The notes under the pieces: model-generated | Database searches by the model: none | Told to the model about the DNA's origin: nothing | Seen by the model: the letters and a program-made list of their open reading frames with translations, nothing else | In this document: piece by piece, positions 7,156-14,498 of the stretch | How the letters are laid out: each line of letters starts with the position of its first letter | How positions within the stretch are numbered: position 1 is the stretch's first letter | Translations under genes and position numbers: made by a program | Assembly: GCA_900554595.1 (NCBI GenBank) | Contig: USHZ01000028.1 | Coordinates: 1 to 14,714, forward strand | Length of the DNA stretch: 14,714 nt | Direction: 5' to 3' | Source: an uncultured Collinsella sp. | GTDB taxonomy: Bacteria; Actinomycetota; Coriobacteriia; Coriobacteriales; Coriobacteriaceae

Positions 7156-7264
7156 AGCTATTGATGAGTTGATGGTATCTGTTAAATGTCACGTACGATT
7201 CACATCTGGTGGGTACCCTGATGGCTACACGAAACGAAGCAGATTTACACCGGGAGGACCCCGT

Positions 7265-8218
7265 ATGACAACCAAGTACACCGACGCGCCGCGCACACGT
7301 GTCATGACGCCGGCATCGCTCAACAACGGCGTTCACGAAAACCATTCCATCGGGCAGACCATGGCCATCGCGCCCAAAAAGGGCCTGTTCGACGACATTT
7401 CCATTCCCCAGATCATCGCCGGCGCCGCAGCTGCCGCCACGAGCGTCGCGCTTGCCTCCAAGATCGGTATCGCCGGATCGGTGATCGGCGCCGCCGTGAG
7501 CTCGGTCATCACCGTTGTGTCCTCACAGGTCTACCGCCACTTTATCTCTGCCAGCGCCGAAGCCCTCAAGGGCACGCACGCCGACGTCGACTACCCCGCC
7601 GGCGCCTACGAGCCCGTTGAGTTTAATGCCGAGGAGCACCTGGGCGGCGCCGCGACTACGCAGGAGATGCGCCAGATTGCGGGACGCGCGACCACGGCCC
7701 GCGTCGCCCCTAACAGCCTGCGCGCCAAGGCCGCGGCAGAGCGCAGCCAGACGCAAAAGAAGGTCATCATCTTCTCGATTGCCATCGCCATCGTCGCGGT
7801 CATCGCCTGCGCCGGCGCCATCCTTATCACCACCGCCGGCGAGGGTCTGGGCGAGCGCCCCGAGCCAATTCTGTCGTCGCGCACGACGGAGAGTGACGCA
7901 AATGGCAACACCCATTCGCAAGACCAGCAGGCACAGACGGACGGCACGCAAGACAGTTCTACCTCTGCCGACTCGTCATCGAACACCCAAAACCAATCGC
8001 AAGGTGCCAATTCCTCTACGAACAGCAGCGGCACGCAATCCGGCACGACCGACTCAAGCCAAACGACTGACAGCTCTCAACCGAGCGCGGGCGACCAGAC
8101 GAACGGCAATACATCGAGTACGGGATCTACCGACAACAGCAACACCAACAGCTCGAGTGGAACCGTGTCCGGCACGGCATCTGACAGCTCGAGCCAAGGC
8201 ACGACATCGGGCAACTAA
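7265..8218 (+). CDS. Uncharacterised membrane protein with Ser/Thr/Asn/Gln-rich C-terminal tail
   Basis: I do not recognise this 317-residue protein. Residues 1-45 are polar. Residues 47-87 are a Gly/Ala/Ser-rich hydrophobic stretch (IPQIIAGAAAAATSVALASK and onward) of the glycine-zipper kind, long enough for one or two membrane passes or a hairpin. A polar segment of about 75 residues follows. A clear single membrane helix (about 166-190, flanked by QKK) leads into a tail of about 110 residues made mostly of Ser, Thr, Asn, Gln, Gly and Asp with almost no hydrophobics. By the positive-inside rule the QKK side is cytosolic, so the tail should lie outside the cell; it has no LPxTG signal. ATG 7265 has GGAGG (7253-7257) 7 nt upstream. 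It stands alone on its strand after nadE. A surface or envelope role is a guess. Confidence 0.75.
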   Translation: MTTKYTDAPRTRVMTPASLNNGVHENHSIGQTMAIAPKKGLFDDISIPQIIAGAAAAATSVALASKIGIAGSVIGAAVSSVITVVSSQVYRHFISASAEALKGTHADVDYPAGAYEPVEFNAEEHLGGAATTQEMRQIAGRATTARVAPNSLRAKAAAERSQTQKKVIIFSIAIAIVAVIACAGAILITTAGEGLGERPEPILSSRTTESDANGNTHSQDQQAQTDGTQDSSTSADSSSNTQNQSQGANSSTNSSGTQSGTTDSSQTTDSSQPSAGDQTNGNTSSTGSTDNSNTNSSSGTVSGTASDSSSQGTTSGN

Positions 8219-8252
8219 GCGCGTTTGCCTCTCATAGAGAACCGACCTGTAT

Positions 8253-8285
8253 AACGGGCGCGAACCGGCAACGGTCGCGCCCGTT
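8253..8285 (+). terminator. Intrinsic terminator after the membrane-protein gene
   Basis: AACGGGCGCG-A-ACCG pairs with CGGT-CGCGCCCGTT around a GCAA tetraloop, giving 14 bp with one bulged A. The trailing T stretch is short (GTTTGCCTT), so it may terminate only in part. It starts 35 nt past the stop codon. Confidence 0.6.
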
Positions 8286-8356
8286 TGCCTTGAGCGCCGA
8301 GGTAGCACGCCCCGTGCGATGGTAAGATGCTTTGGTGTGTAAAGAGGAGATTTGCC

Positions 8357-9679
8357 ATGAGCAAGACAATAGTTAGGCCCACGCTCTCACTGGGCAACCA
8401 CATCTATCTGTATCGCCTGCTGCGCGACGCGATTGGGTGCGGTAAGCAAACGTTTATGACGCAGGTCGAGGAGGCGCTCGCCGCCGGCGACATGGCCGCT
8501 TATGACCTGGGCTTCGAGTCCACGCGCGAGTTGCTCGAGGAACTCGACGACTGCATTAAGCTGACCGTCTTTAAGGGCGGCCGCCTTTATGCCACCGTCA
8601 TCGCCAACGAGGCCTGGGATACCGCCCTTGCCAAAGGCGAGGACAAGCCCAAGGCAGCCAAGGGCGCCAAGCAGTCCTACAAAAAGAAAAAGCGCGGCGA
8701 GAAGGACCTCAAGGCCGTGCGTCCCAAGCACGTTAAGCATCCCGAGCCCGAAGCTATGGTTGAAGCCGTACCGGAACCCGAGCCCGAGACAGAGATCGAA
8801 GTCGCTATTGAGGTAACAGCGGAAGCCGAAACCGAAATCGCCGCCGCGACCGATCCCGAAGTCATATCAGAGCAGGAAGCCCCTGCGGGGCTCAACGAGG
8901 CTCCCAAGTCGACAACAGAAGAAGCCGCCAACCAACCCGAGACGCCTGCGTTCCAAAACAGCGATGTCTTTGGCGACGAGGCCGAGGACGATCAACCCGA
9001 CGAGTCCGCCGATCAAGACGCTACCGAGTCGACGCCGGAACCCGAGACGCCGGAACCCGAGACGCCGCAGCCTGCCATCTCGCTTACGGTCGTCTATGAC
9101 CCCGAAAACGCCAATGCCGGTATCACCACCATGGCATCCACGCCCATCGAGGCAAAGTCGAACGTCGAGAATGAGAACGCGATGCAGGTTGAGGCTGAAA
9201 CCGCAGCTGCAGACGCGCCCGTCACCGTGAAGTCCGCAGATTCCGCGATCAAGCCGGAAGCGACGCCGGAGCCCGCACCCGTCATCGAATCCGTGCCCGC
9301 CGCTGCTTGCGACCAAATTCCCGCACCGGCACCGGCTCCGGCCCCTGTTGCAGTACCGGCCCCCGCACCCGCAGCACCGGCCATCCCCGAGGACTTCCCC
9401 GTCGATTTCACAACCGAGGTCTTCTGCCCCGGTCCGTTGCTACACCAGCTGTCGACCTATCTCCCCTACGGCGCCGATACCCTCGGTATCGTCGGCGAGT
9501 ACTACTGGATCGCCCGCGAGCGCGGCACCATCGACGTTGCACGCAACCGAGCGAGCTTCCCCCTGCGCTACACGCAGGCCGGTGAGCGCCGCGAGGTCAC
9601 CGTACGCATCCGCCGCAACACCACCGGCGGCCTCGGAGCCGCCTGGACCATCGATAAAGTCGAGCCTTCTACCAAGTAA
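8357..9679 (+). CDS. Uncharacterised protein with conserved ends and a Pro/Glu/Ala-rich linker
   Basis: I do not recognise this 440-residue protein. An N-terminal domain (about 9-92) looks mainly helical and ends in a strand pair LTVFKGGRLYATV; it could be a small winged-helix-like domain, but this is a guess. A Lys/Arg-rich patch (about 100-122, KKKKRGEKD) follows. The linker (about 123-344) is low-complexity: Glu/Ala-rich, then TPEPE repeats, then a Pro-Ala alternation (PAPAPAPAPVAVPAPAP), and is surely disordered. The last 96 residues (FCPGPLLHQLSTYLPYGADT and onward) look folded, with an aromatic YYWIARERG and strands FPLRYTQAG and EVTVRIRR. There is no signal peptide or membrane segment. 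ATG 8357 follows GAGGAG (8344-8349) by 7 nt. A perfect terminator follows. The basic patch could bind nucleic acid or acidic surfaces; untested. Confidence 0.8.
   Translation: MSKTIVRPTLSLGNHIYLYRLLRDAIGCGKQTFMTQVEEALAAGDMAAYDLGFESTRELLEELDDCIKLTVFKGGRLYATVIANEAWDTALAKGEDKPKAAKGAKQSYKKKKRGEKDLKAVRPKHVKHPEPEAMVEAVPEPEPETEIEVAIEVTAEAETEIAAATDPEVISEQEAPAGLNEAPKSTTEEAANQPETPAFQNSDVFGDEAEDDQPDESADQDATESTPEPETPEPETPQPAISLTVVYDPENANAGITTMASTPIEAKSNVENENAMQVEAETAAADAPVTVKSADSAIKPEATPEPAPVIESVPAAACDQIPAPAPAPAPVAVPAPAPAAPAIPEDFPVDFTTEVFCPGPLLHQLSTYLPYGADTLGIVGEYYWIARERGTIDVARNRASFPLRYTQAGERREVTVRIRRNTTGGLGAAWTIDKVEPSTK
9031..9067 (+). repeat. In-frame 15-nt tandem repeat coding TPEPE
   Basis: GACGCCGGAACCCGA occurs twice in tandem (9031-9045, 9046-9060), followed by a partial third unit (GACGCCG). 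It keeps frame and codes T-P-E-P-E repeats in the linker of the surrounding gene. The two full units are identical at DNA level, so copy number could change by slippage. Confidence 0.8.
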
Positions 9680-9680
9680 C

Positions 9681-9719
9681 AAAAAGGGACGATAACCCTC
9701 AAGGTTATCGTCCCTTTTT
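9681..9719. terminator. Bidirectional terminator between convergent genes
   Basis: A perfect 17-bp stem (AAAAAGGGACGATAACC 9681-9697, GGTTATCGTCCCTTTTT 9703-9719) has a 5-nt loop. The A5 and T5 ends serve transcripts from the plus-strand gene ending at 9679 and from ettA ending at 9741. Confidence 0.92.
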
Positions 9720-9740
9720 CGTTAGGTCATCCGAACTCGA

Positions 9741-11420
9741 CTAGTCGCGCGTGAGCTTGCGGTGAATACGATGCGGCTGGGCTGCGTCCTCACCCAGGCG
9801 CTCGATGCGGTTGGCCTGATAGGCCTCGAAGTTGCCCTCGAACCAATACCAGTTGCCCGGGTTCTCGTCGGTGCCCTCCCACGCCAGAATGTGCGTGGCG
9901 ACGCGGTCCAGGAACATACGGTCGTGGCTAATGACCACCGAGCAGCCCGGGAACTCGAGCAGCGCCGCTTCGAGCGAGGACAGCGTCTCGACGTCGAGGT
10001 CGTTCGTGGGCTCGTCGAGGAGTAGCAAGTTGCCGCCCTGCTTGAGCGTAAGCGCCAAGTTCAGACGGTTGCGCTCGCCACCGGAGAGTACGCCAGCGCG
10101 CTTCTGCTGGTCCTGGCCCTTAAAGCCAAAGCTCGCCACGTACGCGCGGCTCGGAACCTCGGTCTCGCCGACCATCATGTGGTCCAGGCCGTCCGAGACG
10201 ACCTCCCATAGGTTCTTATCGGGGTCGATACCGGAACGGTTCTGGTCGACGTAAGAAATCTTGACGGTCTCGCCCACCTCGAGCTCGCCCGAAGTCAGCG
10301 GCTCCAGACCCACAATCGTCTTGAACAGCGTGGTCTTACCGACGCCGTTGGGGCCGATGACGCCCACGATGCCGTTGCGCGGCAGGGTGAACGAAAGGTC
10401 ATCGATGAGCACGCGGCCATCGAACTCCTTGTGCAGATGATGGGCCTCGAGCACCTTGTTGCCCAGACGCGGGCCCACAGGGATGCGGATGTCGGTCCAG
10501 TCGAGCTTCTGGCTTGCGCGGGCCTCGGCCTCCATCTCCTCGTAGCGAGCCAGACGGGCCTTGTTCTTTGCCTGGCGAGCCTTGGGCGAGCTGCGCACCC
10601 ACTCGAGCTCGGCCTCCATGCGCTTGGCGAGCTTGGCATCGCGGTTGCCCTGTGCCTCGATACGCGCGGCCTTGGTCTCCAGATACGTGGAGTAGTTGCC
10701 CTTGTAGGGATAAAGGTGACCGCGGTCGACCTCGCAAATCCACTCGGCAACGTTATCCAGGAAGTAGCGATCGTGCGTGACGGCAAGCACCGCGCCCTGG
10801 TAGTTGTGCAGGAAGTGCTCGAGCCACAGGATCGACTCGGCATCCAGGTGGTTCGTGGGCTCGTCGAGCAGCAGCAGGTCGGGAGCCTCGAGCAGCAGCT
10901 TGCACAGGGCTACGCGACGACGCTCGCCGCCGGAAAGCACGTTAACCGGCATGTCGGAATCGGGCAGCTGCAGGGCGTCCATGGCCTGGCCGAGCTTGGA
11001 ATCGATATCCCAGCCGTCGGCGGCGTCGATCTCGTCCTGAAGCTTGCCCATCTCGGCCATGAGGGCGTCCATGTCGCAATCCGGGTCGCACATCTCCTCG
11101 CCGATCTTATTGAAGCGATCGACCTTGGCGATCATATCGCCAAACGCCATGCGCACGTTCTCGATGACGGTCTTGTCGTCGTCAAGTGGCGGCTCCTGCT
11201 GCAGGATACCCACGGTGTAGCCGGGGGTGAGCCTGGCATCGCCGTTGGAAACCTCCTCGATGCCGGCCATGATCTTGAGCAGGGTCGACTTGCCCATACC
11301 GTTGGGGCCCACGACGCCGATCTTGGCACCGGGGTAGAAGCTCAGGGTCACGTCGTCAAGGATTACCTTGTCGCCATGGGCCTTGCGAGCCTGATACATC
11401 TGGTAGATAAACTCTGCCAT
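9741..11420 (-). CDS. ettA: Energy-dependent translational throttle protein EttA (ABC-F ATPase)
   Basis: A 559-residue soluble ABC-F protein with two ATPase domains in one chain and no membrane segment. EttA binds the ribosomal E site and gates the first steps of elongation according to ATP/ADP level. The first domain has Walker A GPNGMGKST (38-46), the signature LSGGERRR and Walker B LLLLDEPTNHLD. A charged helical linker (roughly residues 250-310, KAARIEAQGNRDAKLAKRME) is the P-site tRNA interaction motif region. The second domain has GPNGVGKTT, LSGGERNR and LLLLDEPTNDLD. The N-terminus MAEFIYQMYQARK and the FFPGAKIGV-like FYPGAKIGVVG match EttA rather than Uup or resistance ABC-F proteins. 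The start at 11420 is supported by protein similarity; its Shine-Dalgarno is poor (AGG 3 nt away, AAAGGA 12 nt away). It has its own gap on both sides and is probably monocistronic. Confidence 0.93.
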   Translation of the reverse strand: MAEFIYQMYQARKAHGDKVILDDVTLSFYPGAKIGVVGPNGMGKSTLLKIMAGIEEVSNGDARLTPGYTVGILQQEPPLDDDKTVIENVRMAFGDMIAKVDRFNKIGEEMCDPDCDMDALMAEMGKLQDEIDAADGWDIDSKLGQAMDALQLPDSDMPVNVLSGGERRRVALCKLLLEAPDLLLLDEPTNHLDAESILWLEHFLHNYQGAVLAVTHDRYFLDNVAEWICEVDRGHLYPYKGNYSTYLETKAARIEAQGNRDAKLAKRMEAELEWVRSSPKARQAKNKARLARYEEMEAEARASQKLDWTDIRIPVGPRLGNKVLEAHHLHKEFDGRVLIDDLSFTLPRNGIVGVIGPNGVGKTTLFKTIVGLEPLTSGELEVGETVKISYVDQNRSGIDPDKNLWEVVSDGLDHMMVGETEVPSRAYVASFGFKGQDQQKRAGVLSGGERNRLNLALTLKQGGNLLLLDEPTNDLDVETLSSLEAALLEFPGCSVVISHDRMFLDRVATHILAWEGTDENPGNWYWFEGNFEAYQANRIERLGEDAAQPHRIHRKLTRD

Positions 11421-11511
11421 ATGCCTGTTCTATCCTTTCTACCTGCTGTTTCCCTATTCTTGATTCGCTTTAGCGGAAACGAAATGAGGAAACCAGCTTT
11501 GAAACTTAACG

Positions 11512-11538
11512 AAAAAGGGGCATGGTTGCCCACGCCCC
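11512..11538 (-). terminator. Intrinsic terminator of the sdpR-sdpI operon
   Basis: On the minus strand GGGGCGTGG (11538-11530) pairs with CCATGCCCC (11525-11517), 9 bp with one G-U pair, around a GCAA tetraloop. TTTTT (11516-11512) follows. It separates sdpI from the ettA leader. Confidence 0.88.
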
Positions 11539-11604
11539 CTAATACTACCTGGGAAAAGTCCCCCAGAACATACTATGAACTGCGTACGCTAGTTTTCCGC
11601 AACC

Positions 11605-12309
11605 TTAGCGAACGGCTCGCTGCGATTTGCGCCACAGCAGATACGAATAGACGTAGGCAGCTCCGGCCGAACCAAACGCCAGAACCGCAATCACCGCGGC
11701 GACGACTTCGCTCGAAAGCACGCTACCCACCACGCCCATCACAATCAAACCAACACCCAGCACCATAAAGCAGGCACCGCCAAAGCGCTGCGTACGGCGC
11801 CAGTTCTCGGGATCGGCAAGCGCCCAGGGCGTCTTGATACCGAGCGTATAGTTCTGCTTCACACGCGGCAAGTAGTTGCCTACGCCGATGAACAGCAAAC
11901 CGACAGCACCGGAAATCAGCACGTTGACCGAACCGACCGCCGGCACCACGCCCCAGACCGTAAGCTCTCCCAGCCAGCTTATGGCGCACATGAACAAGGT
12001 GAAGGCGATTACGAAGCCCTGGTAGAACTTGCCCGAGGTTCGATATGCCTCACCTTTGGGGTCGATGCGCGGCACCACGCAGAACATTGCGAGAAGCGCC
12101 AGAGGCAGCACGCCGAGCGCGGAGGCCATCCAGCTAGGACCCCAACCGTCGACGGCGCCGTTCGCGCCCCAGTGCGTGGGAATCTGCGCCGGCAAGCTCG
12201 GCATCACCAAAAGATGCGCAGCAACATTGATAGCGCAGACCACAACAAGCATGGCCCATACACGCGGCGATACCCCCGTGGCGTGAATGCCCTTGTTTTC
12301 GTTATTCAT
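11605..12309 (-). CDS. sdpI: SdpI family membrane protein (DUF1648 plus SdpI domain)
   Basis: This 234-residue integral membrane protein has six predicted helices (about 17-36, 59-80, 92-115, 123-143, 168-192, 197-222). After helix 1 comes the DUF1648 motif IPTHWGANGAVDGWG (43-57). The cytoplasmic segment NYTLGIKTPWALADPENWRR, followed by TQRFGG, is the hallmark of the SdpI domain (PF13630). In Bacillus subtilis SdpI protects the cell against the SdpC cannibalism peptide and, when bound to it, captures the repressor SdpR at the membrane. ATG 12309 is chosen because AAGG (12318-12321) lies 8 nt upstream. Its start overlaps the 3' end of the upstream ArsR gene by 8 nt, so translation is probably coupled. 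No sdpC-like toxin gene is in the window, so any function here may be self-defence or general stress. Family sure; exact role inferred. Confidence 0.87.
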   Translation of the reverse strand: MNNENKGIHATGVSPRVWAMLVVVCAINVAAHLLVMPSLPAQIPTHWGANGAVDGWGPSWMASALGVLPLALLAMFCVVPRIDPKGEAYRTSGKFYQGFVIAFTLFMCAISWLGELTVWGVVPAVGSVNVLISGAVGLLFIGVGNYLPRVKQNYTLGIKTPWALADPENWRRTQRFGGACFMVLGVGLIVMGVVGSVLSSEVVAAVIAVLAFGSAGAAYVYSYLLWRKSQRAVR

Positions 12310-12580
12310 CCTTATCACCTTCATTGTTTGTAAAACCCATAAACCAGCCAATTAAATCCTGCATGACGGTGGTGTTTAAGCTGTATACGATGTTTTGGCC
12401 ATGGCGCTCGTCGGTCACCAACCCGGCGTTTTTGAGCGTCGCCAAGTGATGGCTCAGCGACGGCTTACTGATATCGAAATGCTCGGCAAGCTCCCCCGCC
12501 GTGCAATTGCCCTCGCGCAGCAGTTCCAAAATGCGCCGCCGCGTAGGATCGGCCAGCGCCTTAAAACCCTCTCCCGGCAT
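12302..12580 (-). CDS. sdpR: ArsR-family repressor, SdpR-like
   Basis: A 92-residue winged-helix repressor. It opens with FKALADPTRRRILELL (6-21), followed by the DNA-reading helix-turn-helix TAGELAEHFDISKPSLSHHL (27-46) and the wing region LVTDERHGQNIVYSLN. It lacks the ELCVC metal site of ArsR/SmtB metal sensors, which agrees with an SdpR-type role. ATG 12580 follows GAGGAGG (12585-12591) by 4 nt; the ATG at 12598 has no Shine-Dalgarno. The gene order repressor then sdpI, with overlapping ends, is that of the Bacillus sdpRI operon. In that system SdpR represses its own operon until SdpI with bound toxin sequesters it. A palindrome over the promoter here fits autorepression. Family call sure; the SdpR assignment leans on the neighbour. 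Confidence 0.87.
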   Translation of the reverse strand: MPGEGFKALADPTRRRILELLREGNCTAGELAEHFDISKPSLSHHLATLKNAGLVTDERHGQNIVYSLNTTVMQDLIGWFMGFTNNEGDKDE

Positions 12581-12614
12581 AAGACCTCCTCTCAGCACCC
12601 CTCATGACGCGCAC

Positions 12615-12643
12615 ACTATACTGGATATTTAGATGTTTGTCTA
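12615..12643 (-). promoter_or_regulatory. Sigma-70-type promoter of sdpR-sdpI
   Basis: On the minus strand, -35 TAGACA (12643-12638) and -10 TATAGT (12620-12615) are each 5 of 6 matches to consensus, with a 17-bp spacer. The start codon lies about 35 nt downstream of the -10. Confidence 0.7.
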
Positions 12644-12652
12644 ACTATCTAA
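12629..12652. promoter_or_regulatory. Probable SdpR operator overlapping the promoter
   Basis: TTAGAT (12629-12634) and ATCTAA (12647-12652) form a 6-bp-arm palindrome with a 12-nt centre. The centre also holds two symmetrical TT/AA steps. It covers the -35 box and part of the spacer, where a bound ArsR dimer would block polymerase. Confidence 0.5.
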
Positions 12653-12709
12653 TCGAAATGCTTCAAACCACATCAAAGTAAGCGCCATCGCAACCTATGG
12701 GCGATTACC

Positions 12710-12715
12710 TATAAT
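12710..12715 (+). promoter_or_regulatory. -10 box of the tcdA-tatD promoter
   Basis: A consensus TATAAT lies 45 nt before the tcdA start. The -35 position (around 12687-12692, ATCGCA) is poor, so an activator or a different sigma dependence is possible. A 6-bp inverted repeat (CGCCAT 12683-12688, ATGGCG 12714-12719) brackets the promoter. Confidence 0.45.
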
Positions 12716-12759
12716 GGCGATAGCTAAAACACGATTCGCTTCCCCATCGGAGGATGTCT

Positions 12760-13557
12760 ATGACCGAAACCGCAGCCGCAACTCCCAACGAAACACGCGA
12801 CACCAAGCTCGAGATCATCATGGGCCGCGAGGCACTCGATAAGCTTGCCAACTCCACAGTGCTGGTGCTCGGCTGCGGTGGCGTGGGCTCCAATTGCTGC
12901 GAGGCACTCGCCCGCGGCGGCATCGGTCATTTCGTCATTCTGGACAAGGACATCATCGCGACCAGCAATATCAATCGCCAGGCCATCGCCTTTCACAGCA
13001 CCATCGGCAAGCGCAAGATCGATGTTATGGAAGCCATGATCCACGACATCAATCCAGCCGCTACCGTCATCAAGCGTACCGAATACCTGCTGAGCGACAA
13101 CATCGACGAGTTCTTTGCGAGCGTTTTTGAGCAGACGGGTGGCAAGCTCGACTACGTCGTCGACGCCATCGACACCATCTCGGCCAAGCTCACCATTGCC
13201 AAATATGCTCAGGACCACGACATTCGTTTGGTTAGCTCCATGGGCGGGGCCAACAAACTCCATCCCGAGTGCCTCCGCTTTGCCGACATTTTCGATACGG
13301 TACGTGACCCCATGAGCCGCATTATGCGCAAAGAATGTAAGAAGCGCGGTATCAAAAGCCTGCACGTGCTGTTTAGCTGCGAGGAATCGGTTAAGACCCA
13401 ACCCCGCGACCCGTCCAACATCCACGAGCGTACCGAGTTGGGTACCGCCAGCTTTATGCCGCCCATCATGGGTCAGATGATTGCCGGCGAGGTTATCCGC
13501 CAGATCAGTGGGCGCGGCACCGAACGCGTACGCTCCGATGGCCAGCGCCTGGACTAA
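12760..13557 (+). CDS. tcdA: tRNA threonylcarbamoyladenosine dehydratase (TcdA/CsdL, E1-like)
   Basis: A 265-residue ThiF/MoeB/E1-type enzyme. TcdA uses ATP to cyclise the t6A base at tRNA position 37 to the hydantoin form ct6A. Visible are the nucleotide loop GCGGVGSN (38-45), Asp62 and Asp64 in ILDKD, Arg73 in SNINRQ, Lys86 in GKRKIDVM, the VVDAIDT strand, and the family segment SMGGANKLHPECLRFADIFDT, followed by VRDPMSR and GTASFMPPIMGQMIAG. MoeB and ThiF are unlikely because the four-cysteine zinc site is absent and the DPMSR..RKECKKRGI segment is typical of TcdA. ATG 12760 is chosen because GGAGG (12749-12753) lies 6 nt upstream; the in-frame ATG 12754 directly touches it. tatD follows after 14 nt, so the two probably share a transcript. 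Confidence 0.9.
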   Translation: MTETAAATPNETRDTKLEIIMGREALDKLANSTVLVLGCGGVGSNCCEALARGGIGHFVILDKDIIATSNINRQAIAFHSTIGKRKIDVMEAMIHDINPAATVIKRTEYLLSDNIDEFFASVFEQTGGKLDYVVDAIDTISAKLTIAKYAQDHDIRLVSSMGGANKLHPECLRFADIFDTVRDPMSRIMRKECKKRGIKSLHVLFSCEESVKTQPRDPSNIHERTELGTASFMPPIMGQMIAGEVIRQISGRGTERVRSDGQRLD

Positions 13558-13571
13558 CAGGATGCCCTGCG

Positions 13572-14354
13572 ATGGAACCGCGATTCTTTGACACGCATTG
13601 TCATCTTGATTTGATGCTCAGCCCCGATGCTGCAGCCAGTGAGTCGGCGGCGTTGGGTCTGGGGCTCTTTGACTGCGGGGTCGACCCACGCGACTTCGCG
13701 GCAGCAAACGAGCGCGCCCGTCGCCACCCGAGCATCATCGCCGGCGTTGGGCTCCATCCCTGGTGGCTCGCCGACGGGCGATGCGGCAACACAGAAATTG
13801 ACCTGCTCTGTCAAATTTCCGCCCAAGAGCGCTATATCGGCGAAGTCGGACTCGACTTTTCCGCTCGTTTTGCCGGAAGCGAGCCGCTACAAATACAGGC
13901 ATTTGACCAGCTCTGCAAGGCACTCGTGCAGCATCCTCTTGCCGAACGCGTGATATCAATTCACGCCGTTCGTTCGGCAGAAACCGTACTGGACGTCCTC
14001 GAATCGCACGGATTACTCATCCCAAACCCCGACTCCCCGGCTATCATCTTCCACTGGTTTAGCGGCACCTCGAACGAGTTCGTCCGCGCGCGAAACGCAG
14101 GCTGCTATTTTTCCGTGAACGAGCGGATGCTCGCTACCAAGCGCGGTCGTGAATACGCCCGACAGATCCCACTCGACCGTCTGCTGCTCGAAACCGATGC
14201 TCCAGCCGAACCGCAAGCAGATGCAAGCGCGCGACAGCTCATCACATCGCTAAAAAGTGCCTCCCTGCACATCGCCGAACTTAAAAACTGCGTCGTGGAG
14301 AGCGCCGAATCGATCGTTTTGGAAAATTCGCGCTTCATATTTGACTTCCGCTGA
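13572..14354 (+). CDS. tatD: TatD family metal-dependent hydrolase
   Basis: This 260-residue TIM-barrel amidohydrolase-like protein has the metal ligands of the TatD family: DTHCHLD with His9 and His11, GVGLHPWW, Glu91 in GEVGLDF, His131 in SIHAVRSAE, His161 in IIFHWFSG, and Asp209 in LLLETDAP. TatD proteins are cytosolic 3'-5' exonuclease/deoxyribonuclease enzymes with suggested roles in DNA repair; substrate varies between members. Length is normal and all ligands are kept, so it should be active. The start at 13572 has a weak Shine-Dalgarno (CAGG, 10 nt away). It may be translated from ribosomes finishing tcdA 14 nt upstream. Its stop codon lies only 5 nt from the foldback element at 14360, which may supply its 3' end. 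Confidence 0.88.
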   Translation: MEPRFFDTHCHLDLMLSPDAAASESAALGLGLFDCGVDPRDFAAANERARRHPSIIAGVGLHPWWLADGRCGNTEIDLLCQISAQERYIGEVGLDFSARFAGSEPLQIQAFDQLCKALVQHPLAERVISIHAVRSAETVLDVLESHGLLIPNPDSPAIIFHWFSGTSNEFVRARNAGCYFSVNERMLATKRGREYARQIPLDRLLLETDAPAEPQADASARQLITSLKSASLHIAELKNCVVESAESIVLENSRFIFDFR

Positions 14355-14393
14355 CCCCGGTGGGCAAAAAACACCAAATATGAGTACTGTTGC

Positions 14394-14408
14394 AATGCTA
14401 GTAGCATT
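14394..14408. repeat. Small hairpin inside the foldback element
   Basis: AATGCT and AGCATT are 6-bp arms around an AGT loop, just inside the left terminal repeat. Confidence 0.4.
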
Positions 14409-14423
14409 ATTTTGCGACAAATG

Positions 14424-14467
14424 AACGCCTAGATAATGTACAGCAGTTCATTATCTAGGCGTTTTAG
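14424..14467 (+). terminator. Perfect 15-bp hairpin with T-run inside the foldback element
   Basis: AACGCCTAGATAATG (14424-14438) and CATTATCTAGGCGTT (14449-14463) pair perfectly around a 10-nt loop, then TTTTA follows on the plus strand. It could terminate the tcdA-tatD transcript about 70 nt past the tatD stop. AT-rich stem halves make it a less classic terminator. Confidence 0.5.
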
Positions 14468-14474
14468 CATAGCT

Positions 14475-14498
14475 AAAGCCGTTTAAAACAGGCTTTTA
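14475..14498 (+). repeat. Second terminator-like hairpin inside the foldback element
   Basis: AAAGCC (14475-14480) and GGCTTT (14491-14496) pair across a 10-nt loop and are followed by TAT. It is short and could be a weak terminator or chance. Confidence 0.3.

Noticed and set aside
7118..7345. 75-codon minus-strand open frame in the nadE / membrane-protein gap
   Set aside because: It overlaps the start of the plus-strand gene and the divergent promoter region, is Cys/Arg-rich and lacks a good RBS.
9330..9395. GC-rich repeated DNA coding Pro-Ala runs as a separate repeat element
   Set aside because: It is in frame and explained by the low-complexity protein linker rather than by a DNA element.
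10431..11768. Plus-strand open frame spanning the ettA 5' part and the gap
   Set aside because: Shadow frame crossing the sdpRI terminator, with no recognisable protein features.
12724..13425. 233-codon minus-strand open frame opposite tcdA
   Set aside because: It lies antisense to TcdA motifs, has no Shine-Dalgarno and looks like a shadow.
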